Positions 1 to 5,435 are shown, counted from the stretch's first letter. The stretch: 5,772 nucleotides of DNA from Gammaproteobacteria bacterium (GCA_021767985.1 JAASSH010000171.1:1-5772); one strand, 5' to 3'. Translations and numbers: made by a program. The notes: generated from the sequence alone by a model not told the origin.

Positions 1-1
1 A

Positions 2-1084
2 ATCACCTGGGATGATGCCGGCAGGAGCGAGCTGCAGGCCATCTGGCTGCGCGATCATTGCCAGATGCCCGCCAGCCGCAACCCGGGTAACGGCCAGCGC
101 TTGCTTAATATCACCGATATTCCGCCCGATATCGCGATCAGCAAGGCCCGCCTCGAGAACGATAAATTAATCGTCGAGTTCAGCCCGGACGGCCATCGCT
201 CGGTGTTCGATTCCGACTGGTTGTATCGGAACTGCTACTGCCTCAATCGGCAACACGACGATCGAAGCGAAAGCGGCAAGACCCTGTGGCGCGGCGATTC
301 CTTCGACAAGGCGCTGCCGCGCTATGCTTACCCGGATTACTGCGCGCAAGCCCGCAGCAAGCTGGCCGCGCTGCAGGCGGTGCGGGACTATGGTTTTGTG
401 CTGCTCGATTCGGTTCCCTGTGAATCGGGCCAGGTACTGAAGGTCATCGAAACCTTTGGCTTCGTACGCGAAACCAATTACGGACCGCTGTTCGAGGTGC
501 GCACCGAGGTCAACCCGAACAATCTTGCCTTTACCAACCTCGGGCTCGGATGTCACCTGGATAATCCCTATCGCGATCCGGTACCGGGATTGCAGTTACT
601 GCATTGCCTGGATTCTTCCACCGAGGGCGGCGAGTCGATCCTGCAGGACGGATTCATGGCGGCCAGTGTACTGCGCCAGGAAAATCCCGGGCACTTTGCG
701 ACCCTGAGCCGAAACTGGATCAACTTTCGCTTCCGCGATGACAGCGCCGATCTACGGTCGCGCGTTCCGTTCATCGAAGTGAACGACCGCGACGAAGTCG
801 TCAAGGTACGCTTTAACAATCGTTCGATTGACACCATCATGCTGGCGCCCGATCAGGTCAAACAATTCTACCCGGCTTACCGGCACTACGCCGAAATCCT
901 GGAACGTGCGGAACTGCAGGTGGTGTTCAAATTGCAACCCGGTGAATTGATGCTGTTCGACAACACCCGGGTGTTGCACGCGCGCAAGGCCTACTCGGCG
1001 AGCGGCAGCCGACACCTGCAGGGCGCCTATAGCGATCTCGACGGCCTCTACAGCAGCCTGCGGATACTCGAAGCCAGTTCATGA
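2..1084 (+). CDS. gamma-butyrobetaine hydroxylase-like Fe(II)/2-oxoglutarate dioxygenase, 5' end outside window
   Basis: The reading frame is open from base 2, and the 21 residues before the ATG at 65 (including IWLRDHC) fit the family's N-terminal domain, so the true start lies left of the window. Numbering from the Met at 65: N-terminal DUF971-like domain to about residue 60, then a TauD/TfdA-type double-stranded beta-helix. The iron ligands are visible as H164-x-D166 and H305 (RVLHARKAY), and R316 is in place to bind 2-oxoglutarate. Family members hydroxylate gamma-butyrobetaine to L-carnitine or act on related trimethylammonium compounds or phosphonates, in the cytoplasm. Two features are odd: the second and third N-terminal zinc cysteines are Met and Ser, and several substrate-cage aromatics differ from human BBOX1. 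The stop overlaps the next start as ATGA. The family is certain; the substrate is not, so no symbol is given. Confidence 0.9.
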   Translation: MTWDDAGRSELQAIWLRDHCQMPASRNPGNGQRLLNITDIPPDIAISKARLENDKLIVEFSPDGHRSVFDSDWLYRNCYCLNRQHDDRSESGKTLWRGDSFDKALPRYAYPDYCAQARSKLAALQAVRDYGFVLLDSVPCESGQVLKVIETFGFVRETNYGPLFEVRTEVNPNNLAFTNLGLGCHLDNPYRDPVPGLQLLHCLDSSTEGGESILQDGFMAASVLRQENPGHFATLSRNWINFRFRDDSADLRSRVPFIEVNDRDEVVKVRFNNRSIDTIMLAPDQVKQFYPAYRHYAEILERAELQVVFKLQPGELMLFDNTRVLHARKAYSASGSRHLQGAYSDLDGLYSSLRILEASS

Positions 1085-1779
1085 AATACCGGGGTATTGT
1101 TTTCGACAAGGACGGCACTCTGCTCGATTTCAACAAAACCTGGCTGCCGGTCTACCTGCACGCGGCGCTCGAATTTGCCGAGGGCGACGAAACGCTGGCC
1201 GGACAGTTACTGGCGCAACACGGTTTCGCCCCGGCGCAGTCCCGTTTTATCGGCGGCAGCCTGCTGGCGGCCGGCAACAATCGGCAAATTGCCCAGGCCT
1301 GGGCCTCCCAGCTCGGCTGGCATGACCGCGTCGACGCGCTTAGCAACCGGCTGAACCAGATTTTCAACGAGCAAGGCTCGATACATGCAACCGCCGTTAC
1401 CGGGCTGACCGACACGCTGGCGCAGCTTAAGCGTGCCGGGCATAAGCTCGGTGTCGCCACCGCAGACAGCCATCAGGGTATCGTCAACACGCTGCAGGCC
1501 TTCGACGTGCTGCGGCAGTTTGATTTCCTGGCGGGCTATGACAGCGGGCATGGCGTCAAACCCGAGGCCGGTATGGTGCTGGCATTCTGTGAGCAGATGG
1601 AGCTTGCGGTGGAGGCCGTGGTCGTGGTCGGTGATAATCGCCACGATATCGAAATGGGCCGCAACGCAGGCGCCGGGCTTTGCGTTGGCGTGCTGACCGG
1701 CACCAGTACCCGCGGCGACCTCGAAGACATCGCCGATATTGTTTTCGACGATATCACGGCGCTGCCGGCGGCGCTTTAG
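1081..1779 (+). CDS. HAD-superfamily phosphatase, phosphoglycolate-phosphatase-like
   Basis: This 232-residue cytoplasmic hydrolase carries all four HAD motifs. Motif I is FDKDGT (nucleophile D9, acid/base D11), motif II is T127 in VATADS, motif III is K160 in GVKPEAG, and motif IV is GDNRHD with D185 and D189 as Mg2+ ligands. The helical insert between motif I and motif II (about residues 15-105) is a C1-type cap, as in Gph-like enzymes, so a small phosphorylated metabolite is the likely substrate. The Schiff-base lysine of phosphonoacetaldehyde hydrolase was not recognised. The start overlaps the stop of the upstream dioxygenase (ATGA) with only a weak purine tract before it, so translational coupling is likely. 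The two proteins may serve one pathway, or the phosphatase may do housekeeping metabolite repair. It ends convergently with sseA. The substrate cannot be read from sequence. Confidence 0.9.
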   Translation: MKYRGIVFDKDGTLLDFNKTWLPVYLHAALEFAEGDETLAGQLLAQHGFAPAQSRFIGGSLLAAGNNRQIAQAWASQLGWHDRVDALSNRLNQIFNEQGSIHATAVTGLTDTLAQLKRAGHKLGVATADSHQGIVNTLQAFDVLRQFDFLAGYDSGHGVKPEAGMVLAFCEQMELAVEAVVVVGDNRHDIEMGRNAGAGLCVGVLTGTSTRGDLEDIADIVFDDITALPAAL

Positions 1780-2633
1780 TCGGTTACTACCGGCGGTCCG
1801 CCGGGCTTGCCCCACTCGCACCAGGAGCCATCGTAAATCGAAAGACCGCGATAACCGATATGGTAAGCCGCAAATGCGGTTATGCAGGCGGTCACGCCCG
1901 AGCCGCAGCTGTGTATGCTGCGTTCACAGTCGCCAATCAACGGTGCGATTACTTCCCTGAGCTCCTGCTTGGGTTTCAGCAATCCATGCTTGAACATATC
2001 CGCGAAAGGCAGGTTCAACGCACCTGGCATATGCCCGCGCCGCAGTCCGGGACGCGGTTCTTCCACGCTGCCGCTGAACCGGGGTTCGGGACGAGCGTCG
2101 ATGACGCATACTTTATCGTCATCCAGCGCCGCCAGCACATCCTGCGCATCGGCTATGAATTCCGGATTCAATTTGGCAATGAAATTTCCCGGCGTATAAG
2201 CGGGTTCGCGCGACAGGCTTTCGATCGGATACTCGGCCTCGTCCCAGGCCACCAGCCCGCCATCGAGCAGCGCGCTGTTGTCGCAGCCCATGGCGCGCAG
2301 CATCCACCAGCCGCGCGGGCTGGAAAACATTCCCATCGCGTCGTAAACCACCACGACGCTGTCCTGGTTTAATCCCAGCGCCTGCATTTCTCGGGTAAAT
2401 ATGTCTTCGCTCGGCATCATGTGCGGCAGATCCGAATCGGGGTCGCTGATCTTGCCGTCGAAATCGAAAAACCTGGCCCCGCGAATATGTTCCTGCTGCC
2501 ACTCCTCGAAGGCGTCTCGGCCGGTAGCCGGCATATGCCAGCTCGAATCGAGAATGATAAGGTCTTCATGGTCGAGATGTTGATTTAACCAGTCGACACT
2601 GACCAGCGAGTCGGGTAATTGCAGCCTAGCCAT
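1776..2633 (-). CDS. sseA: 3-mercaptopyruvate sulfurtransferase, tandem rhodanese domains
   Basis: This 285-residue protein has two rhodanese domains, an inactive N-terminal one (about 10-140) and a catalytic C-terminal one (about 155-282). The active-site loop is CGSGVTA with C243 as the sulfur-carrying cysteine. This loop is typical of mercaptopyruvate sulfurtransferases rather than thiosulfate rhodaneses, which have CRKGVTA. DARPEPRFSG (179-188) and YDGSWCEWG (267-275) also match SseA. The enzyme moves sulfur from 3-mercaptopyruvate to a thiol or cyanide acceptor, releasing pyruvate. The length fits E. coli SseA (about 281). The ATG at 2633-2631 is preceded on the minus strand by AGGCGG (2647-2642) with an 8-base gap, supporting this start. 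The gene is transcribed alone, diverging from the EamA gene and converging on the HAD gene. The function call is secure. Confidence 0.95.
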   Translation of the reverse strand: MARLQLPDSLVSVDWLNQHLDHEDLIILDSSWHMPATGRDAFEEWQQEHIRGARFFDFDGKISDPDSDLPHMMPSEDIFTREMQALGLNQDSVVVVYDAMGMFSSPRGWWMLRAMGCDNSALLDGGLVAWDEAEYPIESLSREPAYTPGNFIAKLNPEFIADAQDVLAALDDDKVCVIDARPEPRFSGSVEEPRPGLRRGHMPGALNLPFADMFKHGLLKPKQELREVIAPLIGDCERSIHSCGSGVTACITAFAAYHIGYRGLSIYDGSWCEWGKPGGPPVVTD

Positions 2634-2649
2634 AGATTAATCCGCCTGT

Positions 2650-2690
2650 TGCCAAGGCGCGCAACATATCCAATTGCGCGGCGCCTGGCA
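2650..2690. repeat. imperfect inverted repeat between sseA and the EamA gene
   Basis: The left arm TGCCAAGGCGCGCAA (2650-2664) is nearly the reverse complement of the right arm TTGCGCGGCGCCTGGCA (2674-2690), with two bases unmatched in the right arm, one small mismatch region and a 9-base centre. It covers the proposed sseA -10 and most of the shared -35. It could be an operator for a dimeric regulator or simply a stem-loop. No downstream T-run suggests a terminator. Confidence 0.5.
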
Positions 2691-2691
2691 A
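2663..2691 (-). promoter_or_regulatory. candidate sigma70 promoter for sseA
   Basis: On the minus strand TTGCCA (2691-2686, 5 of 6 to TTGACA) lies 17 bases before TATGTT (2668-2663, 4 of 6 to TATAAT). A start near 2656 would give a leader of about 23 bases carrying the AGGCGG ribosome binding site. The -35 element falls exactly on the -35 position of the opposite promoter. It was predicted by eye only. Confidence 0.45.
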
Positions 2692-2714
2692 GCGCTGCAG
2701 GCAGCCGCTATAGT
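2686..2714 (+). promoter_or_regulatory. candidate sigma70 promoter for the EamA gene
   Basis: TATAGT (2709-2714, 5 of 6 to the -10 consensus) lies 17 bases after TGGCAA (2686-2691), a poor -35 (3 of 6). The start point would be near 2721, only a few bases before the ATG at 2724. That implies a near-leaderless message and fits the absence of a Shine-Dalgarno sequence there. Confidence 0.35.
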
Positions 2715-2723
2715 GCCGCATCT

Positions 2724-3596
2724 ATGCCCGGATTATCCAAACGCTACAGCGGTATGATTTTCGCGCTGGTGACCGCCTGCGGTCTGGGTGCGATTACCAC
2801 GCTGGCCAAGGTTTTTTACGCAGATGGTGGCGACGCCATCACCCTGATGCTGGTGCGCCTGCTGGTCGCGACCCTGGCCTTCGGACTCCTGTTGCTACTG
2901 CGGCGTAAAAGCTTCCAGGTCGCGAGGATACATCGCCGATCGCTCGCCATGATCGGTCTGTTCTGGTCCGGCGGAATGATTTGTTACCTGAGCGCGGTCG
3001 AGACCATCTCGGTGAGCATCGCAGTGCTGATTTTCTACACTTATCCCTTGCTGGTACTGGCCTGGTCGATTTTAAGGCGTCGACTGCCCGCCTCCCTGCC
3101 TTTGATCGCGTTATTCGCGGCGGCATTTCTCGGACTCTACCTGGCCCTGTCCGGCAGCGAAATCAGGCTCGATTTCGGCGGCGTGCTGTTCGCGCTGCTG
3201 GCCAGTTGCGGAGCGGCATTTACCTTTATCCGCGGCGCCCATGTAGCGCCCGCACTGTCACCGCTGGTGATGACATTCTGGATCAACGCGGCGGGACTGC
3301 TCCTGATCGCGCCATTGCTGCTGAACGGCATCGCCATACCCGCCAGGCCGGATGGTGTGATCGCGCTGGCGCTAGCCACCCTGCTCTACCTGGTCGCGAT
3401 ACTGAGCCAGTTCGAGGCCCTGGCGCGGCTGCCGGCGGCGCGTGCGGCCTTCCTGCTAAACCTGGAGCCGGTGGTATCGATACTGTTGGCACACCTGGTG
3501 CTGCAGGAGAGCCTGACCATGATACAGACCAGCGGCGTTATCCTGGTCATCTCGGTCATCATCCTGTCGTTGCGTTTCAAGCCATCGAGTACTTGA
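2724..3596 (+). CDS. EamA/DMT-superfamily transporter, ten membrane helices
   Basis: This 290-residue inner-membrane protein has two EamA repeats of about five hydrophobic helices each: roughly 8-32, 38-59, 74-91, 96-116 and 123-142 in the first half, and 150-170, 180-200, 211-231, 241-260 and 268-284 in the second. The conserved end of the second repeat is visible as NLEPVVSILLAHLVLQESL (246-264). Family members export amino acids, nucleosides, purines or other metabolites; the substrate here is unknown. I chose ATG 2724 because residues encoded from the upstream TTG at 2619 are basic, unlike any EamA N-terminus, and overlap sseA and its promoter. An ATG at 2754 is a less likely alternative, since it would cut into helix 1. 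No good ribosome binding site precedes 2724. The qor-like gene follows after 53 bases and may share the transcript. Confidence 0.85.
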   Translation: MPGLSKRYSGMIFALVTACGLGAITTLAKVFYADGGDAITLMLVRLLVATLAFGLLLLLRRKSFQVARIHRRSLAMIGLFWSGGMICYLSAVETISVSIAVLIFYTYPLLVLAWSILRRRLPASLPLIALFAAAFLGLYLALSGSEIRLDFGGVLFALLASCGAAFTFIRGAHVAPALSPLVMTFWINAAGLLLIAPLLLNGIAIPARPDGVIALALATLLYLVAILSQFEALARLPAARAAFLLNLEPVVSILLAHLVLQESLTMIQTSGVILVISVIILSLRFKPSST

Positions 3597-3602
3597 TCCC
3601 GT

Positions 3603-3630
3603 AACCCGATTCAGGCAAGGTCGGTTTTTT
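3603..3630 (+). terminator. weak terminator-like hairpin after the EamA gene
   Basis: AACCCGA (3603-3609) can pair with TCGGTT (3621-3626) if one C is bulged, across an 11-base loop, and T's run to 3630. The stem is short and interrupted, so any termination before qor would be partial. Confidence 0.2.
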
Positions 3631-3649
3631 CACAAGTGGCGGTAACAGC

Positions 3650-4624
3650 ATGACCAAGGCAATTCGAATTCATCAAACCGGCGGCCCCGAAGTCCTGAAA
3701 TGGGAAGATATAGAGGTCGGAGAGCCCGGCGCTGGCCAGGTGCGGCTGCAGCAGTCCGCCTGCGGATTGAACTACATCGATGTGTACGGGCGCAGCGGCA
3801 TGTACCCGGTTGGGGACTTGCCGGCGATTCTCGGCATGGAAGCGGTCGGCGTCGTGGATGCGCTCGGCGCCGGCGTCGACAGTCTTGCCGTCGGTGACCG
3901 GGTGGCTTACCCCATGCATCTCGGCGCCTACGCCGAGGCGCGCCTGATAGACGCCGACAAACTGGTTAAAATCCCGGACTCGATCAGCGATGAAACCGCG
4001 GCGGCGATGATGCTGAAAGGGCTTACCGCACACTACCTGCTGTTCCGAACTTATCCTGTCCAGGCTGGGGATAGCATCCTGGTTTACGCCGCCGCCGGGG
4101 GCGTTGGCCTGATCCTGTGCCAATGGGCGAACCTGCTCGGCGCAAACGTCATCGGCTGCGTGGGATCGGAAGCCAAGGCGGAACTCGCGCGCGCCAACGG
4201 CTGTCATCACGCCATCCTCTACCGTGACGAGGACATTCCCACCCGCGTGCGCGAAATAACCGACGGCAAAGGCGTGGCCGCAGCCTACGATTCCATCGGC
4301 AAGGCCACCTTCGAAGCTTCGCTCGATTCGCTGCAGCCGTTTGGTGTACTCGCCACCTACGGTAACGCCAGCGGCCCGGTCGAACCTTTCAATCCCCTGG
4401 TGCTTGCCGGTAAAGGTTCGCTATACGTCACCCGGCCGACACTGGCGACGCATATCTCGACCCGGGAATTGCTGATGCAGGGCGCCGAGCGCCTGGTCGA
4501 CGCGGTCGCCAGCGGCCAGATCCATATAAGCGTCAACCAGACACTGCCGCTGGCGCAATGCGCCGAGGCTCACCGCCAGCTCGAAGCACGAGAAACCACC
4601 GGCTCTACCGTGCTAAAAATATAG
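3650..4624 (+). CDS. qorA: NADPH:quinone oxidoreductase, zeta-crystallin-like medium-chain reductase
   Basis: This 324-residue cytoplasmic enzyme matches E. coli QorA in length (about 327) and pattern. The N-terminus (IRIHQTGGPEVLKWED) and the GroES-like domain (to about 125, with NYIDVYGRSGMYP at 41-53) lead into a Rossmann domain. Its nucleotide-binding motif is AAAGGVG (147-153), followed by LCQWANLLGANVIG and then YDSIG (213-217). The zinc-ligand cysteines of alcohol dehydrogenases are missing, as expected for quinone reductases. It probably reduces quinones or other alpha,beta-unsaturated carbonyls with NADPH. The ATG at 3650 fits the family start; the site upstream (GTGGCGG) is a modest ribosome binding site. 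It lies 53 bases after the EamA gene on the same strand, which suggests an exporter plus detoxification pairing, though that is inference. The exact substrate is open. Confidence 0.9.
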   Translation: MTKAIRIHQTGGPEVLKWEDIEVGEPGAGQVRLQQSACGLNYIDVYGRSGMYPVGDLPAILGMEAVGVVDALGAGVDSLAVGDRVAYPMHLGAYAEARLIDADKLVKIPDSISDETAAAMMLKGLTAHYLLFRTYPVQAGDSILVYAAAGGVGLILCQWANLLGANVIGCVGSEAKAELARANGCHHAILYRDEDIPTRVREITDGKGVAAAYDSIGKATFEASLDSLQPFGVLATYGNASGPVEPFNPLVLAGKGSLYVTRPTLATHISTRELLMQGAERLVDAVASGQIHISVNQTLPLAQCAEAHRQLEARETTGSTVLKI

Positions 4625-4626
4625 GA

Positions 4627-4651
4627 AAAACTGTTAGACCAGTACAGTTTT
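4627..4651 (+). terminator. AT-rich hairpin just after the qorA stop, possible weak terminator
   Basis: AAAACTGT (4627-4634) and ACAGTTTT (4644-4651) are perfect inverted copies around a 9-base loop, two bases past the stop codon. The T's at the end sit inside the stem and only one C-G and one G-C pair are present, so the hairpin is weak. It may instead be an RNA 3'-end or protein-binding element. Confidence 0.3.
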
Positions 4652-4831
4652 GAGGGAGGTCTTGATTTCTCGATTCAAACCCGATATGCGCTATTGACGA
4701 GGCCTCTAAAAGGTCTCGAAACAGTCGTCGAATAATTACATTTTTCTTATTTTTTTCAATAACTTAAGAAGTATATTTTAATACCCCTTGGAATCGCCAC
4801 AAGAATGGCATGCTGCACCGCACAAATTGCC

Positions 4832-4847
4832 TGTGAAGTACTTCACA
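4832..4847. promoter_or_regulatory. perfect CRP/Vfr-type binding site
   Basis: TGTGAAGTACTTCACA is a perfect 16-base palindrome and exactly fits TGTGA-N6-TCACA, the core consensus of the CRP family (CRP in enterics, Vfr in pseudomonads). Its centre lies about 107 bases upstream of the start point predicted from the -10 at 4935, farther than the usual activation distances, so it may act on another promoter or through bending. The nearest genes are qorA (upstream) and the DUF1127 gene (downstream). Confidence 0.6.
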
Positions 4848-4911
4848 ATTCGTTTCCTGGGCCAAATCTGTAGCGATAAACTGTTATGCACTAATTTCAA
4901 TAAATCTGAAT

Positions 4912-4940
4912 CTGTTACTATTGCCGTTGCTACCTATACT
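4912..4940 (+). promoter_or_regulatory. candidate promoter of the DUF1127 gene
   Basis: TATACT (4935-4940) matches 5 of 6 of the -10 consensus. The hexamer 17 bases upstream, CTGTTA (4912-4917), matches only 3 of 6, which suggests a need for an activator or an alternative sigma factor. A start near 4947 would leave a leader of about 61 bases. Confidence 0.4.
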
Positions 4941-4960
4941 TTCCACCATAACTTAACACC

Positions 4961-4993
4961 GCTGCCGGTCTGAGCAAGTAGGGCAGCATTTTT
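4961..4993 (+). promoter_or_regulatory. terminator-like leader hairpin before the DUF1127 ribosome binding site
   Basis: GCTGCC (4961-4966) pairs perfectly with GGCAGC (4982-4987) over a 15-base loop and is followed at once by ATTTTT (4988-4993). This is the form of an intrinsic terminator, yet it lies between the proposed start point and AGGAG (4996-5000). It may attenuate transcription, protect the 5' end of the message, or end a short leader RNA. No clear anti-terminator partner was found. Confidence 0.4.
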
Positions 4994-4995
4994 AC

Positions 4996-5000
4996 AGGAG
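4996..5000 (+). promoter_or_regulatory. strong ribosome binding site of the DUF1127 gene
   Basis: AGGAG lies 7 bases before the ATG at 5008. It is the best Shine-Dalgarno sequence in the window and fixes this start. Confidence 0.85.
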
Positions 5001-5007
5001 CAACACG

Positions 5008-5253
5008 ATGAGCACTTTAAGAGCGAAGCACTTCCACCTGATCGAAGACATGGACATTGCCGCACTGACCTTCGCAGCGGTAGAACGCATCGAAGCATTC
5101 GCGGCTAACGTCAAAGGGGTGGCACGACTGTGGATCCGCCGTCACAACGACCGTCGCCTGCTGGCGATGATGGACGAGCGCATGCTGAACGACATCGGCC
5201 TGTCGAATCACGAGGTCCAAACCGAAGTCGCCAAGTACTTCTGGCAGAAGTAA
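5008..5253 (+). CDS. small DUF1127 (YjiS-like) arginine-rich protein
   Basis: This 81-residue protein carries the DUF1127 core at about 42-80: W42, an arginine-rich stretch (RRHNDRRLLAMM, 44-55), the hallmark DERMLNDIGLS (56-66), then E73 and YFWQ near the C-terminus. Residues 1-40 form a variable extension that looks helical. There is no signal peptide or membrane segment. DUF1127 proteins in alphaproteobacteria (for example CcaF1 of Rhodobacter sphaeroides) have been linked to RNA binding and turnover and to stress or phosphate responses; a like role here is inference. The gene stands alone with its own strong ribosome binding site, a possible attenuator in its leader, a folded stop-codon region and a strong terminator, so it is probably a highly expressed, closely controlled monocistronic message. 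Confidence 0.9.
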   Translation: MSTLRAKHFHLIEDMDIAALTFAAVERIEAFAANVKGVARLWIRRHNDRRLLAMMDERMLNDIGLSNHEVQTEVAKYFWQK

Positions 5254-5276
5254 CTTCTGAACAATCAGTTCGCCAG
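5241..5276 (+). promoter_or_regulatory. predicted three-way RNA junction containing the DUF1127 stop codon
   Basis: The outer helix is CTGGC (5241-5245) with GCCAG (5272-5276). Inside it, AGAAG (5246-5250) pairs with CTTCT (5254-5258) with the stop codon TAA as the loop, and GAAC (5259-5262) pairs with GTTC (5268-5271) over AATCA. No base is left unpaired at the junction. An alternative extends the middle helix to CAGAAG/CTTCTG. The terminator stem begins at the next base. Confidence 0.45.
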
Positions 5277-5313
5277 ACCGGTGTAGATCGAGAGATTTAC
5301 ACCGGTTTTTTTT
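5277..5313 (+). terminator. strong intrinsic terminator of the DUF1127 gene
   Basis: ACCGGTGTA (5277-5285) pairs perfectly with TACACCGGT (5298-5306). The stem continues inward through G-U, A-U, U-A and C-G pairs to a GAGA loop (5290-5293), a GNRA tetraloop, giving 13 pairs. Eight T's follow (5306-5313). It is the clearest terminator in the window and acts on the plus strand only. Confidence 0.93.
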
Positions 5314-5435
5314 GGCCCCGGGGAAACCTGGCGCTGCGTAAACCCGGGAACGACAAGCTGCGGCCGTGGGGAATCGGCTCGATGTAAAAATTGCTGCGTT
5401 CTATGTTTACTCTGACCCGGATCTCGAGATCGATA
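5314..5435. other. spacer between the DUF1127 terminator and the convergent permease gene
   Basis: No gene is evident. It contains two perfect palindromes, CCCCGGGG (5316-5323) and GATCTCGAGATC (5420-5431). The second lies just past the permease stop and could form a hairpin in its message, but no T-run follows on that strand, so it is not called a terminator. Confidence 0.5.

Larger units (their letters stand above)
4625..5007. other. 383-base AT-rich intergenic region before the DUF1127 gene
   Basis: No convincing gene was found here; a 61-codon frame at 4788-4973 starts with TTG, resembles nothing recognised and lacks a ribosome binding site. Base composition falls well below the flanking genes, most strongly at 4731-4785 (T-runs and TATATTTTAATA). 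The region holds the hairpin at 4627-4651, a second stem CGAGGCC/GGTCTCG (4698-4704 and 4712-4718, one G-U pair), a perfect CRP-like palindrome (4832-4847), a -10 box (4935-4940) and a leader hairpin (4961-4993). It could also encode a small RNA, but no complete promoter-to-terminator unit was seen. Confidence 0.6.

Noticed and set aside
1680..2372. 230-codon plus-strand frame antisense to sseA
   Set aside because: It is the mirror of a well-supported sulfurtransferase gene and shows no family pattern; long antisense frames are common in GC-rich DNA.
2619..2723. Upstream TTG start adding 35 residues to the EamA transporter
   Set aside because: The extension is basic and non-family-like, overlaps sseA and its promoter, and has no ribosome binding site; ATG 2724 fits the family better.
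2981..3604. 207-codon frame overlapping the EamA gene in another frame
   Set aside because: Arginine-, proline- and glycine-rich translation with no domain; the ten-helix EamA frame explains the DNA.
3611..4210. 199-codon minus-strand frame opposite qorA
   Set aside because: No recognisable protein pattern, while the plus frame gives a full-length QorA match.
4694..4699. TTGACG as a -35 box in the spacer
   Set aside because: No acceptable -10 hexamer lies 16-18 bases downstream.
4788..4973. 61-codon plus-strand open frame in the AT-rich spacer
   Set aside because: It begins with TTG without a ribosome binding site, spans the CRP-like palindrome and the -10 box, and its product resembles nothing recognised.
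5130..5387. Plus-strand frame running from DUF1127 through the terminator
   Set aside because: It overlaps the DUF1127 core in another frame, crosses a strong terminator and has no homology signal.
5420..5431. Palindrome GATCTCGAGATC as a terminator for the permease gene
   Set aside because: A perfect 12-base palindrome leaves little room for a loop and no T-run follows on the minus strand.
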